Of a DNA stretch of 8,006 nt, positions 1-6,804 are shown in pieces; position 1 is the first letter of the stretch; every line of letters starts with the position of its first letter. The translations under genes were made by a program, and so were the position numbers. The DNA is from Bifidobacterium breve (lineage in GTDB: Bacteria > Bacteroidota > Bacteroidia > Cytophagales > UBA9547): assembly GCA_943325655.2 (NCBI GenBank), contig CALPQG020000094.1:1-8006 (forward strand), read 5' to 3'. The notes under the pieces were generated by a model that did not search any database, was not told where the DNA came from, and saw only the letters and a list, made by a program, of their open reading frames with translations.

Positions 1-49
1 AATATGGTATTACTTTTAGGTTACCAAACCTCACATTCCACAATTTCCC

Positions 50-131
50 AATCGCGCAGGTAAAGAGGATTACTCCTCCGCCCTATCACACCACCAACAC
101 TTACTGTGCATGCTTTCGCACACGGCGGTTT
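50..131 (-). mobile_element. 3' end (domains V-VI) of a group II intron, probably a relic
   Basis: Read on the minus strand, 131 to 50 follows the remembered 3' end of bacterial class C group II introns. It has a domain V 5' arm ACCGCCGTGTGC, a GAAA loop, a 3' arm starting GCATGCAC, the block GGTGGTGTGATAGGGCGG, a domain VI hairpin GAGGA-GTAA-TCCTC, and an end resembling the usual CTCGATT (here GCGCGATT). Domain V is the catalytic core of these self-splicing retroelements. An extra AGTAAGTGTT (plus 96-105) splits the domain V 3' arm compared with the usual GCACGGTGGTGTG, and no reverse transcriptase lies upstream on this strand within the window, so splicing is unlikely. A 7-bp hairpin (140-146/152-158) just before domain V may be leftover intron structure. 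The family call rests on motif recognition. The class C assignment is less sure, and the 5' boundary is not seen. Confidence 0.6.
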
Positions 132-351
132 CTTTAGATTGTTGAACTTCTTTCAACATACATGTTATTTACATGCTAGCATTCCTCGTTTAATAAGCAA
201 AGAAGGGGATGTACAAACATTACCGTCAGTACCTTGGTCTAGAGCAAGAAGTAAATTCACTTTACTAGCTGAAACATTTTCAATATTGTTGAATGAAGTG
301 TAGACATATTTCTTTCAATACTTCATTATAGAATTTAAAATTTATAAATAA
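132..351. other. Unassigned stretch between intron relic and orphan frame
   Basis: No recognisable gene was found here. Two structures are visible: a 7-bp inverted repeat TGTTGAA/TTCAACA at 140-146 and 152-158, and an 8-bp perfect inverted repeat AATGAAGT/ACTTCATT at 292-299 and 320-327 with a 20-nt loop. A minus-strand frame is open for about 49 codons from 314 down to a TAA at 165-167, ending about 35 nt before domain V. It has no good start near its beginning and its translation is not recognisable as a reverse transcriptase. The stretch could be decayed intron or ordinary spacer. Confidence 0.3.
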
Positions 352-639
352 TTGACCGTAAATTATTTAACTATTTTTAAAAGCCAAGAAGCATGGGGCT
401 TACCTAAGGACGACATCAATGAAATTGCTAAACTGTTAGAACCAATTAGTGCAAAAATCAATAAGCTGGATGAGATAGAAAAAAATGTTAATTGCATAAA
501 AAATGACATTACAGACCACAAAAAGGCAATTCAATTTGATGATTTAAGACAAAAAATAGAAATCATTAAAAAGGGTTACTCGTTTCTGAGGAATATCACC
601 TACAATTTTAAAACAGAAAATACTCTTGTGATCAGGTAG
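352..639 (+). CDS. Hypothetical small protein or gene fragment, helical, no ATG start
   Basis: This 95-codon frame begins with TTG immediately after an in-frame TAA (349-351) and contains no ATG in frame. It could therefore use TTG, be the 3' part of a truncated gene, or be non-coding. The product is rich in K, I, N, D and E. Residues roughly 20-75 have the spacing of hydrophobic residues expected of an amphipathic helix or short coiled coil, including ISAKINKLDEIEKNV. I see no membrane segment, signal peptide or known motif, and no Shine-Dalgarno sequence precedes it. Its TAG stop (637-639) overlaps the 3' arm of a strong terminator-like hairpin, which is the best argument that a transcribed gene ends here. 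The frame lies between an intron relic and pheT, which fits a disrupted gene. I do not recognise a function. Confidence 0.35.
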   Translation: MTVNYLTIFKSQEAWGLPKDDINEIAKLLEPISAKINKLDEIEKNVNCIKNDITDHKKAIQFDDLRQKIEIIKKGYSFLRNITYNFKTENTLVIR

Positions 640-652
640 TATTTTTTGTTTT
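610..652 (+). terminator. Terminator-like hairpin overlapping the stop of the 352-639 frame
   Basis: A 15-bp stem (one G-T pair) forms between 610-624 (AAAACAGAAAATACT) and 638-652 (AGTATTTTTTGTTTT), with a 13-nt loop. The arms are A-rich then T-rich, so the 3' arm itself supplies the T tract and the structure could stop transcription from either direction. It separates the orphan frame from the pheT promoter region. Confidence 0.6.
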
Positions 653-712
653 ATGCCACATCCCACAATTACACCCTCCTTTCCATTTTATTTCCACTAA
701 AAAATCACTATT

Positions 713-743
713 TTTGAACTTAATAAAATGCGGTGTATTTTTC
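713..743 (+). promoter_or_regulatory. Candidate Bacteroidota-type promoter for the pheT operon
   Basis: TTTG at 713-716 and TATTTTTC at 736-743 are separated by 19 nt. They match the Bacteroidota primary sigma factor pattern (TTTG at -33, TAnnTTTG at -7) except for the last base. Transcription would start near 750, giving a leader of about 80 nt before pheT. The leader has only a small GACT-TGT-AGTC hairpin and no obvious attenuator or T-box. With such A+T-rich DNA, a chance match is possible. Confidence 0.45.
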
Positions 744-830
744 AATTACCCCACCTTATTACAATAACGTTTATATCAAGTGTTTAAATGATTATAGGAC
801 TTCTGACTTGTAGTCACAAAATTATCAACA

Positions 831-3245
831 ATGAAGATTTCATTCAATTGGCTTAAAAATTTTATACAGATAAATGAATCACCCGAAGAAGTAGGCGCTT
901 TGCTTACCAAATCAGGGTTAGAGGTAGAAGGAATTGAGGAGTTTGAAACATTGCCTGGTGGTTTAAAAGGTTTGGTAATCGGTGAAGTATTGACTTGTGA
1001 ACGTCATCCTGGAGCGGATAAATTAAGCATCACCACGGTAGATTTAGGAAACGGTGTGGTTGCTCCAATTGTTTGCGGTGCTCCCAATGTTGCTGCCGGA
1101 CAAAAAGTGGTGGTTGCCACTGTCGGCGCTACAGTATATCCCTTAACCGGTGAACCATTCAAAATCAGCAAAGCAAAAATTCGTGGGGAAGTTTCAGAAG
1201 GAATGATTTGTGCCGAAGACGAAATCGGATTGGGCCAATCTCACGAGGGTATTTTGGTTTTAAATACGGAATTGCCAAACGGATCTCCGGCTGCAGCTTA
1301 TTTTAACATAGAAACAGATTACGTTTTAGAAATTGGTTTAACCCCCAACCGCGCTGATGCCACCTCTCACTTGGGTGTAGCAAGGGATTTGAAAGCCTTG
1401 TTGAAACGTGATATTCAAATGACTGATGTCGCTGCTTTCAAGACTGACAATACCAAAAGTACTGTAACAGTTAAAGTTGAAAACACAGAAGCTTGTCCTA
1501 GGTATGCGGGTTTGACCATGAGTGGTTTGACTGTAAAACCTTCTCCGGAATGGTTGCAAAACAGGTTGAAAGCAATAGGAATCCATCCAATCAACAATGT
1601 TGTAGATGCGACCAATTTCATTTTACATGATTTGGGTCAACCTTTGCACGCTTTTGATTTGGCTAAAATAAAAGGGAATACCGTAATTGTAAAAACGGTA
1701 GCTGAAGGTACGCCATTTGTTACTTTAGATGGTGTGGAAAGAAAATTGAAAGCCAATGATTTGATGATTTGCGATACAGAAGCACCGATGTGTATTGCGG
1801 GTGTATTTGGTGGCGCTGATGCTGGCGTGAGTGAATCTACCACAGCCATCTTTTTAGAAAGTGCTTATTTCTCTGCTGATTTTGTTCGTAAAACATCCAT
1901 GCAACATGGTTTGAAAACAGACGCTTCTTTCCGATTTGAAAGAGGAACTGATCCAAACATGCCGGCAACTGCGTTGAAAAAAGCAGCCCTGTTGATCAAG
2001 GAAATTGCTGGGGGAGAAATCAGTTCGGAGCTGATAGATATTTATCCAACGCCAGTTGAAAACTTTAAAGTTGAAGTTACTTTTCAACATATTGACAGGT
2101 TGATTGGTAAAAAAATCGACCACAGTTTGATCAAGGAAATCATAACTTCGGTTGGAATTGCCATTGTTGCCGAAACCACAGAAGGCTTGAGTTTGTCTGT
2201 TCCTCCATTTAAAGTGGATGTACAACGTGAAGTGGATATCATCGAAGAGATTATCAGGATTTATGGCTTTGAAAATATTGAAGTAGGAGATTACCTGAAC
2301 AGTGATTTCCTGGCAAACTTTCCTGAAAAAGATACCGAGAAAATCAAAAGAAGTATTGCCAATTTATTGACTGATAGTGGCTACAATGAAATTTTGTCCA
2401 ATTCATTGACGAGCCCAAGTTATTATGAAGGTTTGACTGCATTTGATGCGGGTCAACATGTAAATATCCTGAATCGTTTGAGTGAAGATTTGGGGATCAT
2501 GCGTCGTACCTTATTGTTTTCAGGTTTAGAAGCGTTGACATATAACATTAACCGAAAACAAAATAATTTGAGTGTGTATGAATTTGGGAAATCATACCAT
2601 TTGGTAGAAGGGAAATACAAAGAAAACAACCACTTGGCGCTTTGGAAATCAGGCAATGCAACAGAAGAAACCTGGATCAATAAATCGTCGTCTGCCACTT
2701 TCCATGATTTTGCAGCAACCATTACCAAATTAATCCAAAAGCTGAATTTGTCTAAAGTGACCATTGAGAAATTCTCAGATGATATCTTCAAAGCGGGATT
2801 AAAGTATACCAGAAATAATAAAATAATTATTTCCGCAGGAATATTACAAAAAAATATACTGAAAAAAGGAGGTTTAAAACAAGACGTATTTTACGCAGAC
2901 ATAGACCTGGATGCAGTTTTGAAGGGATTTGATAGTAAAATTGTGTTTGCTGAGATTTCAAAATTCCCAGAAGTAAGAAGAGATTTAGCATTAGTGCTTG
3001 ATAAAAAAGTTTCTTTTGACGAAATTAGCAAACTAGCGAACCGAACTGAACGTAAGTTACTCAAAGAGATCAATGTATTTGATGTATTTGAAGGCGAGCA
3101 AATTGGTCAGGATAAAAAATCGTATTCTGTATCATTTCTTTTACAAGACAATGAACAAACATTGACCGACAAACAAATTGACGGAACGATGCAAAAATTA
3201 ATGTTAAGCTTCGAAAAAGAATTGGGTGCTATAATCAGGAAATAA
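831..3245 (+). CDS. pheT: Phenylalanine--tRNA ligase beta subunit
   Basis: This is the beta chain of the cytoplasmic alpha2-beta2 enzyme that charges tRNA-Phe with phenylalanine using ATP. At 804 residues it has the usual full length. Visible regions in order are an N-terminal segment starting MKISFNWLKNFI, a tRNA-binding OB fold at about 40-155 with HPGADKL at 59-65, the TPNRAD signature at 171-176, the B3/B4 editing domain at about 210-395 (CPRY at 222-225, RFERGTDP at 368-375), the B5 domain at about 408-480, the catalytic-like core, and the C-terminal anticodon-binding fold at about 712-804 (RRDLALVLD at 716-724). The ATG at 831 fits the conserved N-terminus. No Shine-Dalgarno sequence is seen, as is common in this phylum. 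It leads a tight operon, with the next gene starting 2 nt after its stop. The alpha-subunit gene pheS is not in the window. Confidence 0.97.
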   Translation: MKISFNWLKNFIQINESPEEVGALLTKSGLEVEGIEEFETLPGGLKGLVIGEVLTCERHPGADKLSITTVDLGNGVVAPIVCGAPNVAAGQKVVVATVGATVYPLTGEPFKISKAKIRGEVSEGMICAEDEIGLGQSHEGILVLNTELPNGSPAAAYFNIETDYVLEIGLTPNRADATSHLGVARDLKALLKRDIQMTDVAAFKTDNTKSTVTVKVENTEACPRYAGLTMSGLTVKPSPEWLQNRLKAIGIHPINNVVDATNFILHDLGQPLHAFDLAKIKGNTVIVKTVAEGTPFVTLDGVERKLKANDLMICDTEAPMCIAGVFGGADAGVSESTTAIFLESAYFSADFVRKTSMQHGLKTDASFRFERGTDPNMPATALKKAALLIKEIAGGEISSELIDIYPTPVENFKVEVTFQHIDRLIGKKIDHSLIKEIITSVGIAIVAETTEGLSLSVPPFKVDVQREVDIIEEIIRIYGFENIEVGDYLNSDFLANFPEKDTEKIKRSIANLLTDSGYNEILSNSLTSPSYYEGLTAFDAGQHVNILNRLSEDLGIMRRTLLFSGLEALTYNINRKQNNLSVYEFGKSYHLVEGKYKENNHLALWKSGNATEETWINKSSSATFHDFAATITKLIQKLNLSKVTIEKFSDDIFKAGLKYTRNNKIIISAGILQKNILKKGGLKQDVFYADIDLDAVLKGFDSKIVFAEISKFPEVRRDLALVLDKKVSFDEISKLANRTERKLLKEINVFDVFEGEQIGQDKKSYSVSFLLQDNEQTLTDKQIDGTMQKLMLSFEKELGAIIRK

Positions 3246-3247
3246 GC

Positions 3248-3544
3248 ATGAGCCAGGAAAATATTTTAAACCGATTAGATTATCTTGAAATCAAAATCCG
3301 CAAACTTGTGGAGGCTCATTTGGTGCTGAAAGAGAGCTACTTGACAGTAGTTGAAGAAAATAATGTGTTAAAAAATAACCTTGCTTCTAAAGATGAAAGT
3401 TTAATTAATTTTCAGAATCAAGAGAAAATGAGTACAATTGTATCTTCATTAGCAGAAGATACTCCTAGAGCTTCCGAGTTGAAGTCAAAAATTAATGAGG
3501 TAATCAAGGAAATTGATAAATGCATTGCTCAGCTAAGTGAGTAA
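3248..3544 (+). CDS. Small coiled-coil protein upstream of zapA
   Basis: This is a 98-residue soluble protein without membrane segments or cysteine motifs. Residues about 5-60 show a heptad-like hydrophobic pattern (LDYLEIKIRKLVEAHLVLKE and on through VVEENNVLKNNL) predicting a coiled coil, and a second amphipathic helix covers about 75-97. The gene starts 2 nt after the pheT stop, with AGGAAA at 3237-3242 as a reasonable ribosome binding site, and ends 8 nt before zapA, so translation is probably coupled. Placement directly before zapA, small size and coiled-coil character suggest a structural partner in cell division, similar in kind to ZapB. That role is an inference from context, and I cannot show homology to ZapB. 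I am confident it is a real gene and unsure of its function. Confidence 0.8.
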   Translation: MSQENILNRLDYLEIKIRKLVEAHLVLKESYLTVVEENNVLKNNLASKDESLINFQNQEKMSTIVSSLAEDTPRASELKSKINEVIKEIDKCIAQLSE

Positions 3545-3552
3545 TTGCTAAC

Positions 3553-3849
3553 ATGCTAACGATGGGAGAAGTATCTATTAAAATAAAAATAGCTGAACGC
3601 GAATACCCAATGAGGGTAGAAGCCAGCGAGGAGAATGTAATTCGTGCTGCCGCTAAATTGGTAGACGATAAGCTAAAAACCTATAAAGATCAGTTTGGCA
3701 TTAGTGACAAACAAGATCTTTTGGCTATGGTTGCGTTTGATTGTATGATACAACAAACCCGTGCTGAGGAAATTGAAGCAGGCCTAGACAATAAAGTTTC
3801 AGAAAGAGTAGCATCATTAGACGCTATTATTGCTGCAGCTCTTAAATAG
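3553..3849 (+). CDS. zapA: Cell division protein ZapA
   Basis: ZapA is a small cytoplasmic protein that binds FtsZ filaments and bundles them in the Z ring. The 98-residue product has the usual length. Its N-terminal globular part holds the segment SIKIKIAEREYPMRVEA, followed by AAAKLVDDKLKTYKDQFG and the family-typical DKQDLLAMVAFD. A C-terminal helix for oligomerisation follows. The frame opens with ATG at 3553, but a second ATG at 3562 gives MGEVSIKIKIA, which looks more like family N-termini, so the true start may be 3562. It is the third gene of the pheT operon. The spacer after its stop is the site of a candidate structured RNA, and rny follows. Confidence 0.92.
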   Translation: MLTMGEVSIKIKIAEREYPMRVEASEENVIRAAAKLVDDKLKTYKDQFGISDKQDLLAMVAFDCMIQQTRAEEIEAGLDNKVSERVASLDAIIAAALK

Positions 3850-3965
3850 TAACATTCCTTTTTATACAATACAACAATACTGGTGATTTTTCACCGTCCT
3901 CTTGTTAGAAATGTGGCGCGATGCATAATTTTAAGCCTTTTGGCTTTGTCGTACACTAAATATTC
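3850..3965 (+). ncRNA. Candidate structured RNA between zapA and rny, possibly 6S-like
   Basis: The spacer folds into two hairpin domains. The first nests ACATT/AATGT (3852-3856 with 3910-3914), AACAA/TTGTT (3873-3877 with 3902-3906) and GGTGA-TTTT-TCACC (3882-3895). The second encloses AAGCC-TTTT-GGCTT (3933-3946) within GCGA/TCGT (3918-3921 with 3949-3952). In gammaproteobacteria the 6S RNA gene ssrS lies directly downstream of zapA, and a Bacteroidota version (6S-Flavo) is known. The position therefore suggests an RNA that binds RNA polymerase, but I cannot confirm the 6S fold or its conserved bulges by eye. The alternative is a structured leader of the rny mRNA. No terminator with a T tract separates it from rny. 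Confidence 0.4.
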
Positions 3966-3971
3966 AAATTA

Positions 3972-5534
3972 ATGGACCCAATTACTATAGTGATTACCGC
4001 GTTAATTTCAGCAGCAGCTGGCGTGGGAGTGAGTAAGTTTTTCATTCAGAAAAACACAGGTAAAGCTGTTGAAACCGCAGAAGAAACCGCAAAACTGATC
4101 ATCAAAGAAGCTGAAATTACAGCCGAAAACTTAAAGAAAACAAAGATCATGGAAGCCAAAGAAAATTTCTTTGCCCAAAAATCTGAGTTTGATGAAGAGA
4201 TGAACAAGAAAAAGAACATCATCATCACCAACGAAAACAAAATCAAAGAGCGCGAGCAAAAAGTTCAAAAACAAATTGAACAAAATGCACGTCTTGAAGC
4301 TGAATTTGACAGCATGAAAGAAAACCTTGCAGCTCAAATTGACATCACCAACAAACGCAAAGAAGAACTTGAAAAACTGAGGTTGTCTCAAGTATCTAAG
4401 TTAGAAAAAATTGCCAACCTTACTGCTGATGAAGCAAGAGATCAATTGGTGGAAACACTAAAAGGGGAAGCGACTTCAAAAGCCAGTTCTTATATCAAAG
4501 AAATTGTAGAAGAAGCGAAATTAACAGCAACCAAAGAAGCCAAGAAAATCGTTATTCAAACCATACAGCGTACTGCTACTGAACATGCAGTTGAAAACTG
4601 TGTATCGGTATTCAATATTGAAAGCGACGACATTAAAGGTAAAATCATCGGTCGTGAAGGCCGTAACATTCGTGCCCTTGAAGCTGCTACCGGTGTTGAA
4701 ATTATTGTAGATGACACGCCTGAAGCAATTATCATTTCTGGGTTTGACCCTGTTCGTAGAGAAATCGCAAGGTTATCTTTACACCGTTTGGTACAAGATG
4801 GACGTATTCACCCTGCTCGTATTGAGGAGATTGTACTCAAAACCACCAAAAATATTGAAGACGAAATAGTCGAAATTGGTGAGCGTACTGCCATCGATTT
4901 AGGCGTTCATGGTTTACACCCTGAATTGATCAAATTGGTTGGTCGTATGAGGTTCCGTTCTTCTTACGCACAAAACTTATTACAACATTCACGCGAAGTA
5001 GCCAAGCTTTGTGCTACCATGGCAGCTGAGTTGGGCTTGAATGCTAAAATGGCCAAACGTGCGGGTTTATTACACGATATCGGAAAGGTGTGGCATGAAG
5101 AATCTGAAATGCCTCACGCGATTTTGGGTATGGAGTTGGCTAAAAAATACAAGGAACATCCTGAAATTTTGAATGCTATCGGAGCTCACCATGATGAGAT
5201 TGAAATGACTTCTATGATTTCGCCTATTATACAGGTGTGTGATGCAATTTCTGGTTCCAGGCCTGGTGCACGCAGAGAAATGTCTGAGTCTTATATCAAG
5301 CGTTTAAATGACCTTGAAAACTTGGCTTTGTCATTTGATGGGGTTCAGAAATGTTACGCGATTCAGGCAGGCCGTGAACTTCGTATCATGGTAGATGCCG
5401 ACAATGTTTCAGATGACAAAGCAGGAATGCTATCGTTTGAGATTTCTCAAAAAATAGAAAAAGAAATGCAGTATCCTGGTCAGATTAAAGTAACGGTAAT
5501 TCGTGAAATGAGGTCAGTAAGTTTTGCGAAGTAA
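3972..5534 (+). CDS. rny: Ribonuclease Y
   Basis: RNase Y is a membrane-anchored endoribonuclease that begins mRNA decay. The 520-residue product has the family's full layout: one N-terminal membrane helix at about 3-22, a long charged coiled coil at about 30-185, a KH RNA-binding domain at about 209-275 with the GREGRNIR loop at 227-234, and an HD catalytic domain at about 335-430. The metal-binding HD pair is H368-D369 in HDIGK. Further conserved residues are H382, HHDEIE at 406-411 and the VCDAISGSRPGARRE segment at 422-436. The ATG at 3972 is right for the membrane anchor, and no Shine-Dalgarno sequence is visible. A strong terminator follows the stop. It is probably transcribed from within or upstream of the preceding spacer, since no terminator separates it from zapA. 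Confidence 0.96.
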   Translation: MDPITIVITALISAAAGVGVSKFFIQKNTGKAVETAEETAKLIIKEAEITAENLKKTKIMEAKENFFAQKSEFDEEMNKKKNIIITNENKIKEREQKVQKQIEQNARLEAEFDSMKENLAAQIDITNKRKEELEKLRLSQVSKLEKIANLTADEARDQLVETLKGEATSKASSYIKEIVEEAKLTATKEAKKIVIQTIQRTATEHAVENCVSVFNIESDDIKGKIIGREGRNIRALEAATGVEIIVDDTPEAIIISGFDPVRREIARLSLHRLVQDGRIHPARIEEIVLKTTKNIEDEIVEIGERTAIDLGVHGLHPELIKLVGRMRFRSSYAQNLLQHSREVAKLCATMAAELGLNAKMAKRAGLLHDIGKVWHEESEMPHAILGMELAKKYKEHPEILNAIGAHHDEIEMTSMISPIIQVCDAISGSRPGARREMSESYIKRLNDLENLALSFDGVQKCYAIQAGRELRIMVDADNVSDDKAGMLSFEISQKIEKEMQYPGQIKVTVIREMRSVSFAK

Positions 5535-5542
5535 ATTAAGAT

Positions 5543-5620
5543 TTAACCCAATTTAAAGATAAGGTTTTTACGAAAGTGGAGGCCTTATTTTTTTGAACTA
5601 GATGATTTATGGTGGGTTAA
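5543..5620 (+). terminator. rny terminator inside an outer inverted repeat
   Basis: ATAAGG (5559-5564) pairs with CCTTAT (5583-5588), followed by a T tract running to 5594, a standard intrinsic terminator about 25 nt after the rny stop. It is enclosed by a perfect 8-bp repeat, TTAACCCA (5543-5550) and TGGGTTAA (5613-5620), which could form an outer stem. The terminator call is good; the role of the outer repeat is unknown. Confidence 0.65.
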
Positions 5621-5659
5621 TGTAATTGGAGAATATTAAATGTTCCAGTATGCCCGAAA

Positions 5660-5697
5660 GCAAAAAAGGAATCTCTAGCAAGAGATTCCTTTTTTGC
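5660..5697. terminator. Strong bidirectional terminator between converging genes
   Basis: A perfect 17-bp stem (5660-5676 with 5681-5697) closes a 4-nt AGCA loop. Each arm has a GC-containing core (GGAATCTCT/AGAGATTCC) flanked by a run of six A or six T. On either strand the hairpin core is thus followed by a U tract, so it can end rny transcripts from the left and rhomboid-operon transcripts from the right. Confidence 0.8.
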
Positions 5698-5841
5698 TTC
5701 AAACAACAAACAAAATTAGCTATTGCCTTAAAATAAACATTCGCACATATTTATAATAAGGTTGGGACAAAGATATGTTGCATGGTTAGATTTAAAGATG
5801 ACAAAAATCATGTTTCAGAGATTTTTTATCTTGCGATGAAA
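5698..5841. other. Spacer between the bidirectional terminator and the second rhomboid gene
   Basis: No open frame, RNA signature or repeat of note is visible. The DNA is A+T-rich and would be the 3' untranslated part of the minus-strand operon up to the terminator at 5660-5697. Confidence 0.5.
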
Positions 5842-6714
5842 TTATTTTTTGCTGGCGCTAAATAATTTTTGCTTTTCTTCTTTGGTCAAACTTTCATATC
5901 CTGAAACGGATATTTTGTCCAGAATTTTATCAATTTCAGCCTGACTTGGAGAGTTAGCTTTCTCTTTCGGACGGTGGTAAGTAACCCTCATTTTGGGTTT
6001 TGGTTTAAAAATACCGGTTATAAAATCAATCACTGCATGTACAGGTTTTCCCCAATCATTGCCGTTTTGAAGTTGTTTGATAAATAAATAGCCTAATAAG
6101 GCGCCACCCAAATGGGCAATATTTCCTCCTGCATTTTCACCAACAGTTTGTGCATACGACAATACCAGGTAAAATACAGCAATGTATTTGATTCTTATTG
6201 GACCAATAAGGAGTAGATGCAATTGGTAATCGGGTACCAATGTGGCCGCTCCAACCACAATCGCAAAAACAGCTGCCGAAGCACCAAGTAAAATACTGTT
6301 TTGTACATTGTTACTGAAAATGGGAAGTATATTATACAGTAATACATAAAATATCCCTCCACCAATGGCACCCCAAATGTACAAACTGGTAACCCTCCTG
6401 CTTCCCAATAAATCGGCGATGATGTTACCAAAGGTATATAAAAACAACATGTTAAACAGGATATGGAACAAGCCTTCATGCACAAAAGCATAAGTAATCA
6501 AGGTCCATGGTTTCCAAAGTACATCAAACCAATAAGCAGGTAATGCCAAATAGGAAAGTACCAAAGGATAGATTTCATCCAATTGAAACATTGACAACAA
6601 TACTCTTGGAACCAATAATCCCAAAAAGACCAACACATTGATGATGATAAGTTGGCCTACCGTATTTCCTGATTTTAAAAAGTGGTTCTTTATATCGTCA
6701 ATGATGGAACTCAT
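5842..6714 (-). CDS. Rhomboid family membrane protein with DUF6576-like C-terminal tail
   Basis: This 290-residue multi-pass membrane protein belongs to the rhomboid intramembrane serine protease family. Helices are visible at about 20-38, 83-101, 110-130, 143-160, 165-185 and 196-213. The HxxxN motif is H84-N88, the probable catalytic serine is S146 in GASAAVFA, and the partner histidine is H201 in NIAHLGG. The serine motif is GASA in place of the usual GxSG, although the Ser-His pair is retained. After the membrane core, residues about 235-290 form a soluble basic tail ending in a helical segment (IDKILDKISVSGYESLTKEE) like the DUF6576 tail of Bacteroidota rhomboids. It lies 90 nt downstream of the other rhomboid gene and is last in the mutL-rhomboid-rhomboid unit. 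Substrates are unknown. Protease activity is likely but not certain because of the altered motif. Confidence 0.9.
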   Translation of the reverse strand: MSSIIDDIKNHFLKSGNTVGQLIIINVLVFLGLLVPRVLLSMFQLDEIYPLVLSYLALPAYWFDVLWKPWTLITYAFVHEGLFHILFNMLFLYTFGNIIADLLGSRRVTSLYIWGAIGGGIFYVLLYNILPIFSNNVQNSILLGASAAVFAIVVGAATLVPDYQLHLLLIGPIRIKYIAVFYLVLSYAQTVGENAGGNIAHLGGALLGYLFIKQLQNGNDWGKPVHAVIDFITGIFKPKPKMRVTYHRPKEKANSPSQAEIDKILDKISVSGYESLTKEEKQKLFSASKK

Positions 6715-6804
6715 GATTTTGGGTTTTTATTGCAATGTATTGGTCAATATAACGAAGCAACAGGTATAAAAATTCATTTCAATGCCATTGCTTCAATACT
6801 CCAT

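Noticed and set aside
106..303. A plus-strand frame of 65 codons starting MHAFAHGG
   Set aside because: Its start lies on the complement of the intron domain V hairpin, the product has no recognisable pattern, and such frames commonly arise as artefacts over group II intron 3' ends.
1338..3073. Several minus-strand frames of 60-123 codons
   Set aside because: They lie entirely opposite pheT, whose reading frame is intact and conserved; their products look like reverse-strand artefacts.
3933..3946. AAGCC-TTTT-GGCTT as a terminator between zapA and rny
   Set aside because: The stem is short and is followed by TGTCG rather than a T tract, so it fits better as part of a larger structured RNA.
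4046..4391. Two minus-strand frames rich in F and L opposite rny
   Set aside because: The Lys/Glu-rich coiled coil of RNase Y gives Phe/Leu-rich translations on the other strand, so the apparent membrane protein is an artefact.
6195..6491. A second minus-strand frame within the 5842-6714 rhomboid gene
   Set aside because: It is out of frame with a rhomboid carrying catalytic motifs and shows none itself.
6754..6794. GAAGCAA/TTGCTTC inverted repeat between the two rhomboid genes
   Set aside because: The 7-bp arms are separated by 27 nt without a T tract or known operator pattern; chance in A+T-rich spacer is likely.
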